From contig AP017424.1 in NCBI GenBank assembly GCA_002355495.1, forward strand, positions 7,968,665 to 8,032,664: a stretch of DNA of 64,000 nucleotides, given 5' to 3'. The notes beneath the pieces are model-generated. The model had not been told where the DNA came from. It saw nothing but the letters and a program-made list of their open reading frames with translations, and did no database searches. This document shows positions 9,448 to 18,327 of this stretch, in pieces (the stretch's first letter is position 1; each line of letters starts with the position of its first letter). The translations under genes and the position numbers were made by a program. Source of the stretch: Streptomyces laurentii (GTDB lineage: Bacteria > Actinomycetota > Actinomycetes > Streptomycetales > Streptomycetaceae).

Positions 9448-10308
9448 TCACTCGGGGCGGCTGAAGCGGCGCGCGGCCCACAGCAGCGCCAGCGCGCCGC
9501 TCGCCAGCAGCAGGGCGGCCTCCAGGGCGAGGGACGGAGGCCGCCCGGCCCATTCGATGCCGCGGACGGCCTCCTGGCCCGGCACCCGCAGCGCGATGCA
9601 GCGGCGCAGCAGATCCACCCCGTAGGCGAGCGGATTGACGTCCGCCAGGACCCTGGCCCAGCCGGGCAGCGCGCGCAACGGGAAGAAGCAGCCCGAGAGG
9701 AACAGCAGCGGCGTCATCACCAGGCCGAGGAACATGTGGAACGTCTCGGCCCTGCGCAGGCTCACGGCCAGCGCCACCGCCAGCGCGGTGACGGCGAAGG
9801 AGGCCAGGACCATCGCGGAGAGGAGCAGCGCCAGCAGGACCAGGTCGTAGGGGAGTCCGACCACCCCGGCGAGGCTGAGCATCACGGTCCCTTGGACCGT
9901 GGCGACCAGGGTGCCGCCGGCGCAGCTGCCCAGCAGCAGGGTCGCGCGGTGCACCGGGGCCATCAGCAGCTCGCGCAGGTAGCCGCTCTCCCGGTCGGTG
10001 ATCAGACGGACGCCGACCATGATGGCCGGTGCCTGCACCGTCATCATCAGCATGCCGGGGAAGAGGAACGTCTGGTAGCCGACGCCCAGTTGGGAGCGGG
10101 GGACGAGGGCGGCCAGGCCGCCCCCGAGGAGCAGCAGATACAGCATCGGGTGCAGCAGCATCAGCGCCGTGTGGGTCCGCTGGCCGGCCAGCCGCAGCAG
10201 ATCGCGGTGGACCAGGGCGTGGATCGCGCGCAGTTCGCGGCGCAGGCGGGCCGGCGGCTGAGCGCCGTCGACGGTCTCGGGGGCGCCGAGGGGAAGCGTG
10301 CCGGTCAT
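9448..10308 (-). CDS. lanH: ABC-2 type permease of the lanthipeptide exporter
   Basis: A 286-aa membrane protein with six hydrophobic segments and the ABC-2 permease pattern (HRDLLRLAGQRTHTALML at the first helix; FPGMLMMTVQAPAIM; ESGYLRELLMAPV; LFLSGCFFPLRALPGWARVL; VNPLAYGVDLLR). Its ATG overlaps the stop of the upstream ATPase gene by 4 bp, so the two are translationally coupled and form one exporter. Position and type match VenH of the venezuelin cluster. It likely exports the modified lanthipeptide or confers immunity. No leader-cleaving peptidase is fused, so processing must be done by another protease. Confidence 0.88.
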   Translation of the reverse strand: MTGTLPLGAPETVDGAQPPARLRRELRAIHALVHRDLLRLAGQRTHTALMLLHPMLYLLLLGGGLAALVPRSQLGVGYQTFLFPGMLMMTVQAPAIMVGVRLITDRESGYLRELLMAPVHRATLLLGSCAGGTLVATVQGTVMLSLAGVVGLPYDLVLLALLLSAMVLASFAVTALAVALAVSLRRAETFHMFLGLVMTPLLFLSGCFFPLRALPGWARVLADVNPLAYGVDLLRRCIALRVPGQEAVRGIEWAGRPPSLALEAALLLASGALALLWAARRFSRPE

Positions 10309-11423
10309 CGTCCGCCCTCGCTCTCCGCGGCCGGCGTGCCCTCGCCGGCGCCGGCCACGGGCGGTCCGGAGGAGGGGGTGGTCATGCTGCGGCCGGTGTG
10401 GTGGAAGAACACGTCGTCGAGGGTGGGCGGGGTCGCGGACGCCGCGTGCACCGCGATGCCGTGACCCTCCAGCTCCGCGCACAGCCGGGGAATCCAGGCG
10501 CTGCCGTCCGGCACCCGCAGGCAGACCCCGGCCGCGTCCCCGGTGACCCCGCCGCGCAGCGGCACGACCCGGCGTACGACCCGGAGCGCGGCCGTGTCGT
10601 CACCGGTGCGCAGGACGACCCGGTCGTCCCCGATCGCGGCCTTCAGCGCGTGCGGCGTGCCCTGGGCCACCAGCCGGCCGTGGTCGATGATGGCGAGGCG
10701 GTCGCAGTTCTCCGCCTCCTCCAGATAGTGGGTGGTGACGAAGAGCGTGCTGCCGTGCCGGTCACGCAGAGCGCGCAGGCGCTCCCAGACCTGGGCGCGG
10801 GAATGCGGATCGAGCCCGGTGGTCGGCTCGTCCAGGAACAGCACGCTCGGCGCGTGCAGCATGCCGCGCGCGATCTCCAGGCGCCGCCGCATGCCGCCCG
10901 ACAGGGTGCGTACGGGGAAGCGCCGCCGGTCCGCCAGGTCGACCATCTCGACCACCTCGGCGGCCCGCCGGCGGGCGTACCCGCGGCGCAGCCCGTACAA
11001 GCGCGCGTGGACGTACAGGTTCTGCTCGACCGTCAGATCCGGGTCCAGCGCGCTGTGCTGGAAGAGCATGCCGACCCGCAGCCGCACCTGATGCGGCTCG
11101 GTGAGCACATCGGCGCCGGCCACCGTGGCCCGGCCCGCGGTCGGCCGGGCCAGCGCGCACAGCAGAGCGATGGTGGTGGACTTCCCCGCCCCGTTGGGGC
11201 CGAGGAAGGCGAAACTCTCACCGTACGAGACATCCAGGTCCAGGCCCCGTACGGCGTGGGTGAGCGTGCCGTCGGGGCCCGGATAGCTCTTGACCAGGCC
11301 GCGGGTGCTGACGGCGTACCCGGACCGGGAAGGGGGCCGGGAGGCGGCGGCGTGCGGGCTGGTGACGGCGGCGGTCAGGAGGGCCGCTCGGGCGAGCGCG
11401 TCCTCACCGGCGGGTGGCTGCAT
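10305..11423 (-). CDS. lanT: ABC transporter ATP-binding protein of the lanthipeptide cluster
   Basis: A 372-aa ATPase with Walker A GPNGAGKST (residues about 75-83), Q-loop QHSALDPDLTVEQN, signature LSGGMRRRLEIARG, Walker B LFLDEPTTGLDP and switch His VTTHYLEEAE: the DrrA/ABC-2 subfamily. The C-terminal region (about 300-372) is the extra domain seen in this group. The ATG at 11423 is chosen since residues upstream lack homology. It lies 280 bp after the precursor gene, behind two hairpins, and couples to the permease by an ATGA overlap. It corresponds to VenT in position and type. The single ATPase probably dimerises with two permease copies. Confidence 0.9.
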   Translation of the reverse strand: MQPPAGEDALARAALLTAAVTSPHAAASRPPSRSGYAVSTRGLVKSYPGPDGTLTHAVRGLDLDVSYGESFAFLGPNGAGKSTTIALLCALARPTAGRATVAGADVLTEPHQVRLRVGMLFQHSALDPDLTVEQNLYVHARLYGLRRGYARRRAAEVVEMVDLADRRRFPVRTLSGGMRRRLEIARGMLHAPSVLFLDEPTTGLDPHSRAQVWERLRALRDRHGSTLFVTTHYLEEAENCDRLAIIDHGRLVAQGTPHALKAAIGDDRVVLRTGDDTAALRVVRRVVPLRGGVTGDAAGVCLRVPDGSAWIPRLCAELEGHGIAVHAASATPPTLDDVFFHHTGRSMTTPSSGPPVAGAGEGTPAAESEGGR

Positions 11424-11592
11424 GGGGTCCGTTCCTCGTCTCGCGGGTTCGCCGTCCCCGGGCACCCGGGCGGCGGACAGAGCGGGTGCGCACCCTCTCG
11501 GCGCACCGGGCTCGGTCGCGGGGCGCACCGGCGGCGTGGCCCCGGCCTCCGGCGTATCGCCGGCGCGGGGATCCGTCGCGCGGTGCGCGGAT

Positions 11593-11638
11593 GCGGCGCG
11601 GGCCGCGAACGGGGCGAACCCCGTACGACCCGCGCCGC
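11593..11638. terminator. Bipartite hairpin in the lanA-lanT gap
   Basis: An imperfect stem-loop: a 10-bp outer stem (11593-11602 with 11629-11638), an internal loop, then a 6-bp inner stem ACGGGG/CCCCGT with a CGAA tetraloop. It lies between the stronger 11654-11693 hairpin and the exporter genes. It could be part of a partial terminator or an mRNA stability element. Confidence 0.5.
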
Positions 11639-11653
11639 GGTACCTGGCCGGAC

Positions 11654-11693
11654 ATCCGGCCGGCGGCTGTCCCGGGTTGGCCGCCGGCCGGAT
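11654..11693. terminator. Hairpin directly after the lanA stop, probable attenuating terminator
   Basis: A perfect 14-bp GC-rich inverted repeat (11654-11667 and 11680-11693) with a 12-nt loop, ten bases after the lanA stop on the minus strand. Terminators of this kind after precursor genes let the peptide be expressed well above the downstream transporter genes. Confidence 0.75.
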
Positions 11694-11703
11694 GGTGCCC
11701 GGA

Positions 11704-11859
11704 TCAGGCGCAGCTGATGCCGATGCAGATCGTGTTGAGGAGCGTCAGCAGACCCACGCACGCGCAGGTCGAGGCGAACGCCGCCTCCTCGACGCCGACC
11801 GGGTCCGTCTCCGGCAGGGCGTGCAGGTGGGCGAGCAGGTCGAGGTCCTGGTTCTCCAT
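11704..11859 (-). CDS. lanA: Class IV lanthipeptide precursor peptide (venezuelin-like)
   Basis: A 51-aa peptide with an excellent ribosome site (AAGGAGAAAGACC before ATG). The leader begins MENQDLDLLAHLHALPETDP and is rich in Leu and acidic residues, as recognised by LanL enzymes. The C-terminal core reads STCACVGLLTLLNTICIGIS then CA, with Cys at 32, 34, 45 and 50 and Ser/Thr at 30, 31, 39, 43 and 49. From memory it is very close to venezuelin and streptocollin precursors, differing mainly near the core start (Ser30-Thr31, Ala33). The product would be a ring-rich, neutral to hydrophobic peptide. It sits between lanL and lanT in the usual order. Confidence 0.93.
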   Translation of the reverse strand: MENQDLDLLAHLHALPETDPVGVEEAAFASTCACVGLLTLLNTICIGISCA

Positions 11860-11906
11860 GGTCTTTCTCCTTCTTCTTTCGTGGGGAGCGGCGGAATCCC
11901 CGCCGC

Positions 11907-14672
11907 TCAGCCCGGCAGCCGGACCATCCAGTGCCGGGGGCTTGTGTGCCGGATCCGCAGGAGGAACCCCAGGATTCCGGCGGAACCGTCGCTCCAACTC
12001 GTCGAGACGTCCCCGTACTCGTTGGGGAAGACCAGATGGCCGCCGCGGCGGGCACCTTCGCGGACGAGGAGACGGGCCAGTTCCCCGGCCCGCGCCCGGG
12101 TGGCCGGATCGCCCATGGCGTCGGCCACGTCGAGGAGGAAGTCGCCGTTGCCGGCGAGGCCGTGACACTGGGTCAGGGCCGCCCGGGAGGCGCGCTCGGT
12201 GACGGCGTACGTGCCGTACCGGGCCGCCTCGCCGAACCGGTCGTCACCGGTGGCCTCCCACAGCCGCACGAGGAACATCCCGATCCCCGCCGACCCGTGG
12301 CACCAGTACGGGGCCGTCGGCACGTCCCCGGCCCGGGCCGGCCATTGCGCCGCCCCGCCGACGACAAGGGCACTGGCCAGCAGGTACTCGCCCGCCTGGA
12401 CGGCCGGCTCCCGGTGCTCGCGGGATCCCGAGACGGCCGAGGCCGCCAGCAGGAAGCAGCCGATCCCGGCGGTCCCGTGCGCGAAGCCGAGATAGCGGCT
12501 GCCCCCGTCCGGCTCGTCGGCCTCCGCCGGAACCGGCCAGCTCACCGCGGACGCGTCGCGTCGCGCCGCGGCCGCCAGCCGGTCCGCCGCGTCGACGGCG
12601 AGCTCGGCGAAGCGCGCCTCACCGGTGCGCTGGAACAGATGGAGGAAGGCCAGACCGCTGCCCGCGGTGCCGTGGGTGATGTCGTGATGGGGCGTGGACA
12701 GCAGGGGCGCCGACGCCAGGGCCAGCGCGTGGTCGGTCAGCCGGCGGTCGCCCAGGGCGCGCCCGGCGTCGTACAGCGCCCAGGCCGTGCCCGGGCCGCC
12801 GAAGTGCAGGCCGGGGCGGGGCGAGCGGAGGTCGGTACGGTCCGCGATCCAGCGGCCCGCGGTCGCGAGCACGTCGGGCAGGCGCGGATCACCGGTGAGC
12901 TCCCAGTACCGGGTCAGGACGGCCAGGACTCCGGCCGCGCCCTGCTGCACGGTGCACGGCCCGCTCTCCCCGGCCGAGGTGGACACCGGCCACAGCCGGC
13001 GGTCGTCGTCCGGCGTCATCGAGTCGACGAGATGGGCGACGACCCCGGCCACCGCCTCGTCCACGTCGTCGGCCGGCGCTTCGGGGGCGGGGGCGCCGCG
13101 GTTCGACCGGGCGCCACGGTGCGTCCGGGCGGGCGGTTCGGACGCCACCGGCGGTACGGAGGGCACCGGCGATACGGAGGGCACCGACGTCACCGACGAA
13201 ACGGACGTCCCCGGTACCGTCTTCCGGAGGACCTCGCGCGCCCGGGCCGGGGCCCAGCGCTCGGCGGGCTCGTCCCGCATCAGCCCGAGGATCGTTTCCG
13301 CCAGGTCCTCGGGCAGTCCGAGCGGCCCGGCGCAGGCGGCCAGCCACTCCGCGAGCCGCCGCTCCGGGGCCCGCGCGTCGGGCTCCTCGGGCAGCAGGGT
13401 CGGCACCTTCCCCGCCAGGACGAAGCACAGGCAGGCGCCGAGACTGTAGTAGTCACCGGTCGCGTGAACGGGCGCGCCGACGAGGCGCTCGGGCGGGCTG
13501 AATCCGGGCGTCCCCACCCGGGTCGGCAGGGGGGACTCGTCCTCCATGACGGCCAGTTCCAGGTCGATCAGCCGCAGTTCGCCGTCCGGGCGGACCATGA
13601 TGTTCGCCGGCGTGAAGTCCCGCAGGACGCAGCCGTGCGCGTGGGCCGCCGCGACCAGCTCCACCAGGCGCGCGGCCTGGTCCAGCGCGTCGGAGCGGTA
13701 GGCCGTGCCTCCGACGTCGCGGAAGCGTTCCGCCACCCAGTTGCGCAGCGGGATCCCCGGTACTTGCTCCTCGGCCAGGAACAGATGCCCGCCGTGTTCG
13801 AACAAGCCCAGCGGTTGCGGAGCCAGTCCGGTGTCCTTGAGCCGCTCCAGGATCCGCGCCTCGGCGCGCAGCCAGTCGCGTACGTCGGAGCCGCTCGCGT
13901 CGGCCTCCACGTGCGGCCGGGCCTCCTTGATCACCACGGGGGCGCCCGTACGGACACACGTACCCCGGTAGACACCGCCCTTGTTGGTGTGCCGGATCGC
14001 CTCCCACACCGCGTACCGCCCGCCGATGACCACCGGGCCGTCCGCGGGCTTCGCCCCGCGCGCAGGCGCGGGCACCGCGGAGACGGGGAAGGGACTGACG
14101 GCCCAGGCCGGCGGAGCGTAGTGACCGGTGCGCTTGTCCTCCACGGGATTGCCGTCGGGGTCCTCGATGAACCACACCAGCAGACCGTCGTCCGACAGCC
14201 GCCGCCGGGCGACGAAGGAGCCGTAGCGGTAGTGCACCAGACTCTGCGGGGTGTACGGCTGGTCGGACAGGATCCGTGGGCCGCTCAGCCCCGTCGTGGC
14301 CTGGTGCAGCTCCTCGGCCAGCCGGACCGCCTCGGCGTCGGAGCGCGGATAGACGGTGATGAACTTGCCCGCGTTCCCCCGGGGAGTGGCACGGGAGTTG
14401 AGAGCACTCACCTGCTCGATCGACCGGGCGAACTTGAACGCGGAACCCTCCCGCAGCAGCACGCCCAGGGCGTGCGCGAGAACCGCCGGCGCGGAGGCGG
14501 CCGTCGCCGAGACGTGCAGTTTCCAGCCCTGTTCGCGTCGTGTCCCGGACAGCGGCGCGACGTGGCACCACATGTCGTTCGCGTCGGTGGTCCACCGGGT
14601 GTCCGTGCCCGTCGCCCGCAGCGCGTGACGGAGCAGGTCTTCCAGATCGGCGTCGCTCGCATGGTTCGTCAT
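11907..14672 (-). CDS. lanL: Class IV lanthionine synthetase LanL
   Basis: A 921-aa trifunctional enzyme that phosphorylates Ser/Thr of LanA, eliminates phosphate and cyclises Cys onto the dehydro residues. Order: N-terminal phosphothreonine-lyase-like domain (to about 215), Ser/Thr kinase-like domain (about 225-470; VVIKEARPH Lys, VLRDFTPANIMV catalytic Asp near 350, LIDLE in place of DFG), a Ser/Val/Pro-rich linker, and a C-terminal LanC domain. The LanC domain keeps all three zinc ligands, WCHG (Cys near 791) and QCHG (Cys near 836 and its His), which separates class IV from zinc-free class III enzymes. The ATG at 14672 is preferred; upstream in-frame residues lack homology. Forms one operon with lanA. 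Confidence 0.95.
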   Translation of the reverse strand: MTNHASDADLEDLLRHALRATGTDTRWTTDANDMWCHVAPLSGTRREQGWKLHVSATAASAPAVLAHALGVLLREGSAFKFARSIEQVSALNSRATPRGNAGKFITVYPRSDAEAVRLAEELHQATTGLSGPRILSDQPYTPQSLVHYRYGSFVARRRLSDDGLLVWFIEDPDGNPVEDKRTGHYAPPAWAVSPFPVSAVPAPARGAKPADGPVVIGGRYAVWEAIRHTNKGGVYRGTCVRTGAPVVIKEARPHVEADASGSDVRDWLRAEARILERLKDTGLAPQPLGLFEHGGHLFLAEEQVPGIPLRNWVAERFRDVGGTAYRSDALDQAARLVELVAAAHAHGCVLRDFTPANIMVRPDGELRLIDLELAVMEDESPLPTRVGTPGFSPPERLVGAPVHATGDYYSLGACLCFVLAGKVPTLLPEEPDARAPERRLAEWLAACAGPLGLPEDLAETILGLMRDEPAERWAPARAREVLRKTVPGTSVSSVTSVPSVSPVPSVPPVASEPPARTHRGARSNRGAPAPEAPADDVDEAVAGVVAHLVDSMTPDDDRRLWPVSTSAGESGPCTVQQGAAGVLAVLTRYWELTGDPRLPDVLATAGRWIADRTDLRSPRPGLHFGGPGTAWALYDAGRALGDRRLTDHALALASAPLLSTPHHDITHGTAGSGLAFLHLFQRTGEARFAELAVDAADRLAAAARRDASAVSWPVPAEADEPDGGSRYLGFAHGTAGIGCFLLAASAVSGSREHREPAVQAGEYLLASALVVGGAAQWPARAGDVPTAPYWCHGSAGIGMFLVRLWEATGDDRFGEAARYGTYAVTERASRAALTQCHGLAGNGDFLLDVADAMGDPATRARAGELARLLVREGARRGGHLVFPNEYGDVSTSWSDGSAGILGFLLRIRHTSPRHWMVRLPG

Positions 14673-14994
14673 GCCTGTCCCTCTCCACGGTGAGAACCGC
14701 TGGCGGGAGGGTGCCCTATGACATGAACCGACCAACACGGGCCCTGTCATGTTCACTTGATCCAGCGAGCGCGCGCCGCCGCTCTTCCACCAAGAGGCGC
14801 GACCCGCGCGGAAAGAGGCGCACGGGCGCGCACGGCAAGGCGCCGACACCTCGCACGCCCACCGCGCTCCTTACCCGCCCGAGGCACGCCCGGCGCGTGG
14901 GAAGAGCGCGAGGAGTGTGACCGCGCGGGGGAAGAGGCCCGTCGGGTGGCACTGCCGCCGCAGGTGGCGGGCTTCCCTCCCCGGCCCCGAGCCG
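14673..14994. other. Intergenic region upstream of lanL, no gene
   Basis: 322 bp between the lanL start and the beta-lactamase stop. It must hold the lanL promoter, in the relatively AT-rich part near 14710-14760, but I find no confident -10/-35 or operator. The rest is GC-rich with no supported gene and no clear terminator for the beta-lactamase. Confidence 0.5.
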
Positions 14995-15924
14995 TCAGCC
15001 GATCGCCGCCGCCAGCAGCGTGGCCGTACGGGCGAGGAGGAGTTCGTCGGCGGCGGCGTCCGGGTGCGGTCGGGTGGACAGGACGGACAGCACCACGGGT
15101 GTCCCGTCGGCGGTCCAGGCGACCCCGGCGTCGTTCGTGGTCCCGTAGTCCCCGGTGCCCGTCTTGTCCGCGAGCGTCCAGTCCGGTGGAAGACCGGCCC
15201 GCAGCCGGGCCGTGCCGGTGGTGTTGCCGCGCATCCACGCGGTCAAGCGGTGCCGGTCCCGAGGGGTGAGCACCTCGCCCAGGAGGAGACCCGTGAGCGT
15301 GTACGCGAACGCGGCCGGGCTCGTCGTGTCGGTCACGCGCCCCGGCTCGGCGGAGTTCAGCGCGGGCTCCCAGCGGTCCAGGCGCGTCACCCGGTCACCG
15401 AGGGAGCGGCAGAATCGGGTGATCGCGGTCGGCCCGCCCAGTTCGCGCAGCAGCAGGTTGTCGGCGGCGTTGTCGCTGTACTGGAGTGTCGCGGCGCACA
15501 GTTCGGCGATCGTCATGCCGTCCGCGATGTGCTCGGCGGTCCCGGTGACCGGACCGTAGCCCGAGTCGGCGACATCCTGGTGGCTGTACCGGACGCGCCG
15601 CGCGAGGAACTCCCCGTCCCGGTCGAGATCGCGCAACACCGCGGCGGCCGTCACGACCTTGTGCACCGAGCAGATCGGGAATGGTTCCCCGGCGCGGTAC
15701 GACACCTGTGCACCCGTGACCATGTTCCGCGCGAACACGCCCAGCCGGGCCGCGTGCTCCCGATCCAGGGCGGCCAGCGCCCGTACGACACCGGCCGCCC
15801 GCCCCCGCTTCCGTACTCCGCTCGCCGCATGGGCCGGCCCGCTCACCGCCGGCACGGCCGCCAGTGCCGCGCCGACACCCAGCCCCAGTACTGACCGCCG
15901 GTTCCTGCTTCCCTCGGTGGGCAC
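14995..15924 (-). CDS. bla: Class A beta-lactamase, Tat-exported
   Basis: A 309-aa serine beta-lactamase. A twin-arginine signal (RNRRSVLGLG plus a hydrophobic run to GPAHAA) directs folded export. Active-site motifs are complete: Ser-x-x-Lys as SVHK (Ser86, Lys89), SDN at 150-152, the general-base Glu in RWEPALN (Glu186) and KTGTG at 254-258. The start is GTG 15924 with AGAGGA upstream. No BlaI/BlaR regulator pair is adjacent, and it is separated from the lanthipeptide operon by 322 bp, so it is probably an independent gene. Intrinsic penicillinases of this kind are common in Streptomyces. Its substrate range cannot be read from sequence. Confidence 0.95.
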   Translation of the reverse strand: MPTEGSRNRRSVLGLGVGAALAAVPAVSGPAHAASGVRKRGRAAGVVRALAALDREHAARLGVFARNMVTGAQVSYRAGEPFPICSVHKVVTAAAVLRDLDRDGEFLARRVRYSHQDVADSGYGPVTGTAEHIADGMTIAELCAATLQYSDNAADNLLLRELGGPTAITRFCRSLGDRVTRLDRWEPALNSAEPGRVTDTTSPAAFAYTLTGLLLGEVLTPRDRHRLTAWMRGNTTGTARLRAGLPPDWTLADKTGTGDYGTTNDAGVAWTADGTPVVLSVLSTRPHPDAAADELLLARTATLLAAAIG

Positions 15925-15954
15925 GTCCGCGTCCTCTCTGTCTGAAGTCGGTGC

Positions 15955-15967
15955 ATCCGCGGCGGAT
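15955..15967. promoter_or_regulatory. Small palindrome upstream of the beta-lactamase gene
   Basis: ATCCGC-G-GCGGAT, a perfect 6-bp palindrome 31 bp before the bla start, with a third ATCCGC copy starting at 15969. It lies in the 333-bp divergent region between bla and gdhA, which otherwise shows no gene. Candidate operator only. Confidence 0.35.
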
Positions 15968-16257
15968 TTATCCGCGAATGGAGAAGCACGCGAACAATAT
16001 CGGGTTCATCCTCCCGGCCCACGTGCCTCGCGTTGCGCAAGAGGCCATGGAGACGGGTGCGGGACGTCGCGCCGACCCCCGGCCGGGGTCGGCAGACCCC
16101 TTGTGTCCAGGCCGTTCTTCACCAGGGGCTCCACGTTGTGGACGGCTCCACGGGCGCGATCCGAACTCCCTTACGATCCGCTCCGCATGGGGGTCGCCGG
16201 TCCGGGGAACGCCACCGGACGCGACCCCCGACCGACGTCCACGTGAGAGGTATGCCC

Positions 16258-17634
16258 ATGCCCACGCTGCCCGCCCAGCCCACCCACGGGACCATGCCCG
16301 CCCTGCTGCGCCCGCTCCACGCCGAGGTGCTGCGGCGCAATCCCGGTGAACCCGAGTTCCACCAGGCCCTCGGCGAGGTCCTGGAGACCCTGGAGCCGGT
16401 CCTCACCGCCCGCCCCGAGCTCCTGGAGGCCCGCGTCCTGGAGCGCCTCGTGGAGCCCGAGCGGCAGATCATCTTCCGGGTGCCGTGGCAGGACGACGCC
16501 GGCCGGGTGCACGTCAACCGCGGCATTCGCGTCGAATTCAACAGCGCCCTCGGCCCGTACAAGGGCGGGCTGCGCTTCCACCCGACCGTCGGCCTCGGCA
16601 CGGTCAAGTTCCTCGGCTTCGAACAGATCTTCAAGAACGCGCTGACCGGCCTGAACATCGGCGGTGGCAAGGGTGGCAGCGACTTCGACCCCCGGGGCCG
16701 CTCCGACGCCGAAGTGATGCGCTTCTGTCAGTCCTTCATGACCGAGCTCCACCGCCACCTCGGCGAGCACACCGACGTACCCGCGGGCGACATCGGCGTC
16801 GGCACCCGGGAGATCGGCTATCTCTTCGGCCAGTACCGGCGCCTCACCAACCGCTGGGAGCCCGGCGTCCTCACCGGCAAGGGCATCGGCTGGGGCGGCT
16901 CCCTGGTCCGCTCCGAGGCGACCGGATACGGCAACGTCCTTTTCGCCCTGGAAATGCTGAGGACCCGCGGCGACGACCTGGACGGTCGCCGGGTCACCGT
17001 CTCCGGCTCCGGGAACGTCGCCCTCTACTCGATCGAGAAGGCCCAGGCGCTGGGCGCCCACGTCCTGACGGCCTCGGACTCCGGCGGCTACGTCGTCGAC
17101 GAGAAGGGCATCGACCTCGACCTCCTCAAGCAGATCAAGGAAGTCGAGCGCGGCCGGATCTGCGACTACGCCGAACGCCGCGGCGGTTCCGCACGGTACG
17201 TGGCGGGCGGCAGCGTCTGGGACGTGCCCGCCGACGTGGCCCTCCCCTCGGCCACCCAGAACGAACTGGACGCCGACGCCGCGCTCACTCTCGTACGCAA
17301 CGGGGTGAAGGCGGTGTCCGAGGGCGCCAACATGCCCACCACCCCCGGCGCCATCCACATCCTGCGCGACGCGGACGTCCTCTTCGGCCCCGGAAAGGCG
17401 GCCAACGCCGGCGGGGTCGCCACCAGCGCCCTGGAGATGCAGCAGAACGCGGCCCGGGTGTCGTGGACCTTCGAGGAGGTCGAGACCCGCCTCACCGACA
17501 TCATGCGCGACATCCACACCACCCTGCGCGCGACCGCGGACCGGTACGGCGCCCCCGGGGACTACGTCCTTGGCGCCAACGCCGCCGGCTTCGAGCGCGT
17601 CGCCGACGCGATGCTCGCCCAGGGCATCATCTGA
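16258..17634 (+). CDS. gdhA: NADP-specific glutamate dehydrogenase
   Basis: Catalyses reductive amination of 2-oxoglutarate with NADPH for ammonium assimilation; cytoplasmic hexamer. About 458 aa, typical of the small hexameric type. Motifs: YKGGLRFHPTV with substrate Lys, GGGKGGSDFDP with the catalytic Lys, and the Rossmann motif GSGNVA. Of two nearby ATGs (16252, 16258) the second is preferred because GAGAGG then lies seven bases upstream rather than one. It stands alone, divergent from bla and convergent with the Nudix gene. Nothing unusual in length or motifs. Confidence 0.96.
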   Translation: MPTLPAQPTHGTMPALLRPLHAEVLRRNPGEPEFHQALGEVLETLEPVLTARPELLEARVLERLVEPERQIIFRVPWQDDAGRVHVNRGIRVEFNSALGPYKGGLRFHPTVGLGTVKFLGFEQIFKNALTGLNIGGGKGGSDFDPRGRSDAEVMRFCQSFMTELHRHLGEHTDVPAGDIGVGTREIGYLFGQYRRLTNRWEPGVLTGKGIGWGGSLVRSEATGYGNVLFALEMLRTRGDDLDGRRVTVSGSGNVALYSIEKAQALGAHVLTASDSGGYVVDEKGIDLDLLKQIKEVERGRICDYAERRGGSARYVAGGSVWDVPADVALPSATQNELDADAALTLVRNGVKAVSEGANMPTTPGAIHILRDADVLFGPGKAANAGGVATSALEMQQNAARVSWTFEEVETRLTDIMRDIHTTLRATADRYGAPGDYVLGANAAGFERVADAMLAQGII

Positions 17635-17733
17635 CCCTGCCCCTCCTCGCCGCGCCTGCCGGGGGTGCACAGGGCGTACGGCGTACAGAGTGGTACGGCG
17701 TACGGCGAGGCGTGGCAGTGGGTCGGGCCGCGG

Positions 17734-18276
17734 TCACACCCAGGTGTAGTTCTCGTCGGTGACGGCTTCGAGGGAGGCGTCGGTGACGGCGGCGCGGGGG
17801 TCGGGGAGGGCGGCGAGGGCGGGGCCGAGGGGAGGGAAGAGCGGCAGTCCGGCGGTCGCGCGGTAGTCGATCCACTCGATGACACCGGTCTCGTAGCCGC
17901 CGTCGGGGAGTTCGTCCTGCTCGGTCTCGGCGAGGCCTGCCCGGACCTCGGGGGAGATGTGGAGGCGGTAGATCAGGTGGAGCTTGCGCGGCGACGGGGT
18001 CGGGCCGGGACGGGTGACACGCTGGTCGACCACCCACATCAAGTCGCCGCCTTCGGCCTGGGCGACATCGAGGTCGAGTTCCTCTGAGAGCTCGCGGGCA
18101 AGGGCCTCTTCCAGGTCCTCGCCGTCCTCGACGTTGCCGCCGGGCGGGGTGTAGTGGGTGGAGTCGGCGCGGTCGCGGCGGATCAGGGCGACGTCGTCGC
18201 CGCAGAAGACCAGGGCCCCGGCCCGGATCTTGATCCGGGAGAACGGGACCGGCGGGGTGTCGGGAGCGTTCGTCAT
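17734..18276 (-). CDS. NUDIX hydrolase
   Basis: A 180-aa protein with a canonical Nudix box starting GGNVEDGEDLEEALARELSE and continuing ELDL (about residues 50-73), the Mg-binding motif for hydrolysis of nucleoside diphosphates linked to X. Flanking strands RAGALVFCGDDVALIRRD and YTPPGGN fit the fold. The ATG at 18276 is taken; a longer in-frame start at 18318 would run into the divergent CGNR promoter. Substrate is unknown; house-cleaning of oxidised nucleotides or NAD-type compounds is possible. Divergent from the CGNR regulator by 71 bp, so the operator between them could influence both. Confidence 0.88.
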   Translation of the reverse strand: MTNAPDTPPVPFSRIKIRAGALVFCGDDVALIRRDRADSTHYTPPGGNVEDGEDLEEALARELSEELDLDVAQAEGGDLMWVVDQRVTRPGPTPSPRKLHLIYRLHISPEVRAGLAETEQDELPDGGYETGVIEWIDYRATAGLPLFPPLGPALAALPDPRAAVTDASLEAVTDENYTWV

Positions 18277-18327
18277 GGCGGCCAGTATGGTGGCCGTCCC
18301 CGGGGCAGGGGCTTGCAATGCGTGATG

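Noticed and set aside
11704..11859. Class III (labionin) lanthipeptide
   Set aside because: The core lacks the Ser-x2-Ser-x3-Cys labionin pattern and the synthetase keeps the zinc ligands, so class IV fits.
11931..14693. A 920-codon plus-strand frame across lanL
   Set aside because: Antisense shadow; Arg/Gly/Val-rich with no homology, while LanL has all its motifs.
14703..14760. Inverted repeat of ATGACATGAAC and GTCATGTTCA before lanL as an operator
   Set aside because: The arms share only six bases when aligned correctly, too weak to call.
14995..15924. Beta-lactamase as a part of the lanthipeptide cluster
   Set aside because: Separated by 322 bp, with no role in lanthipeptide biosynthesis; class A enzymes are common single genes in Streptomyces.
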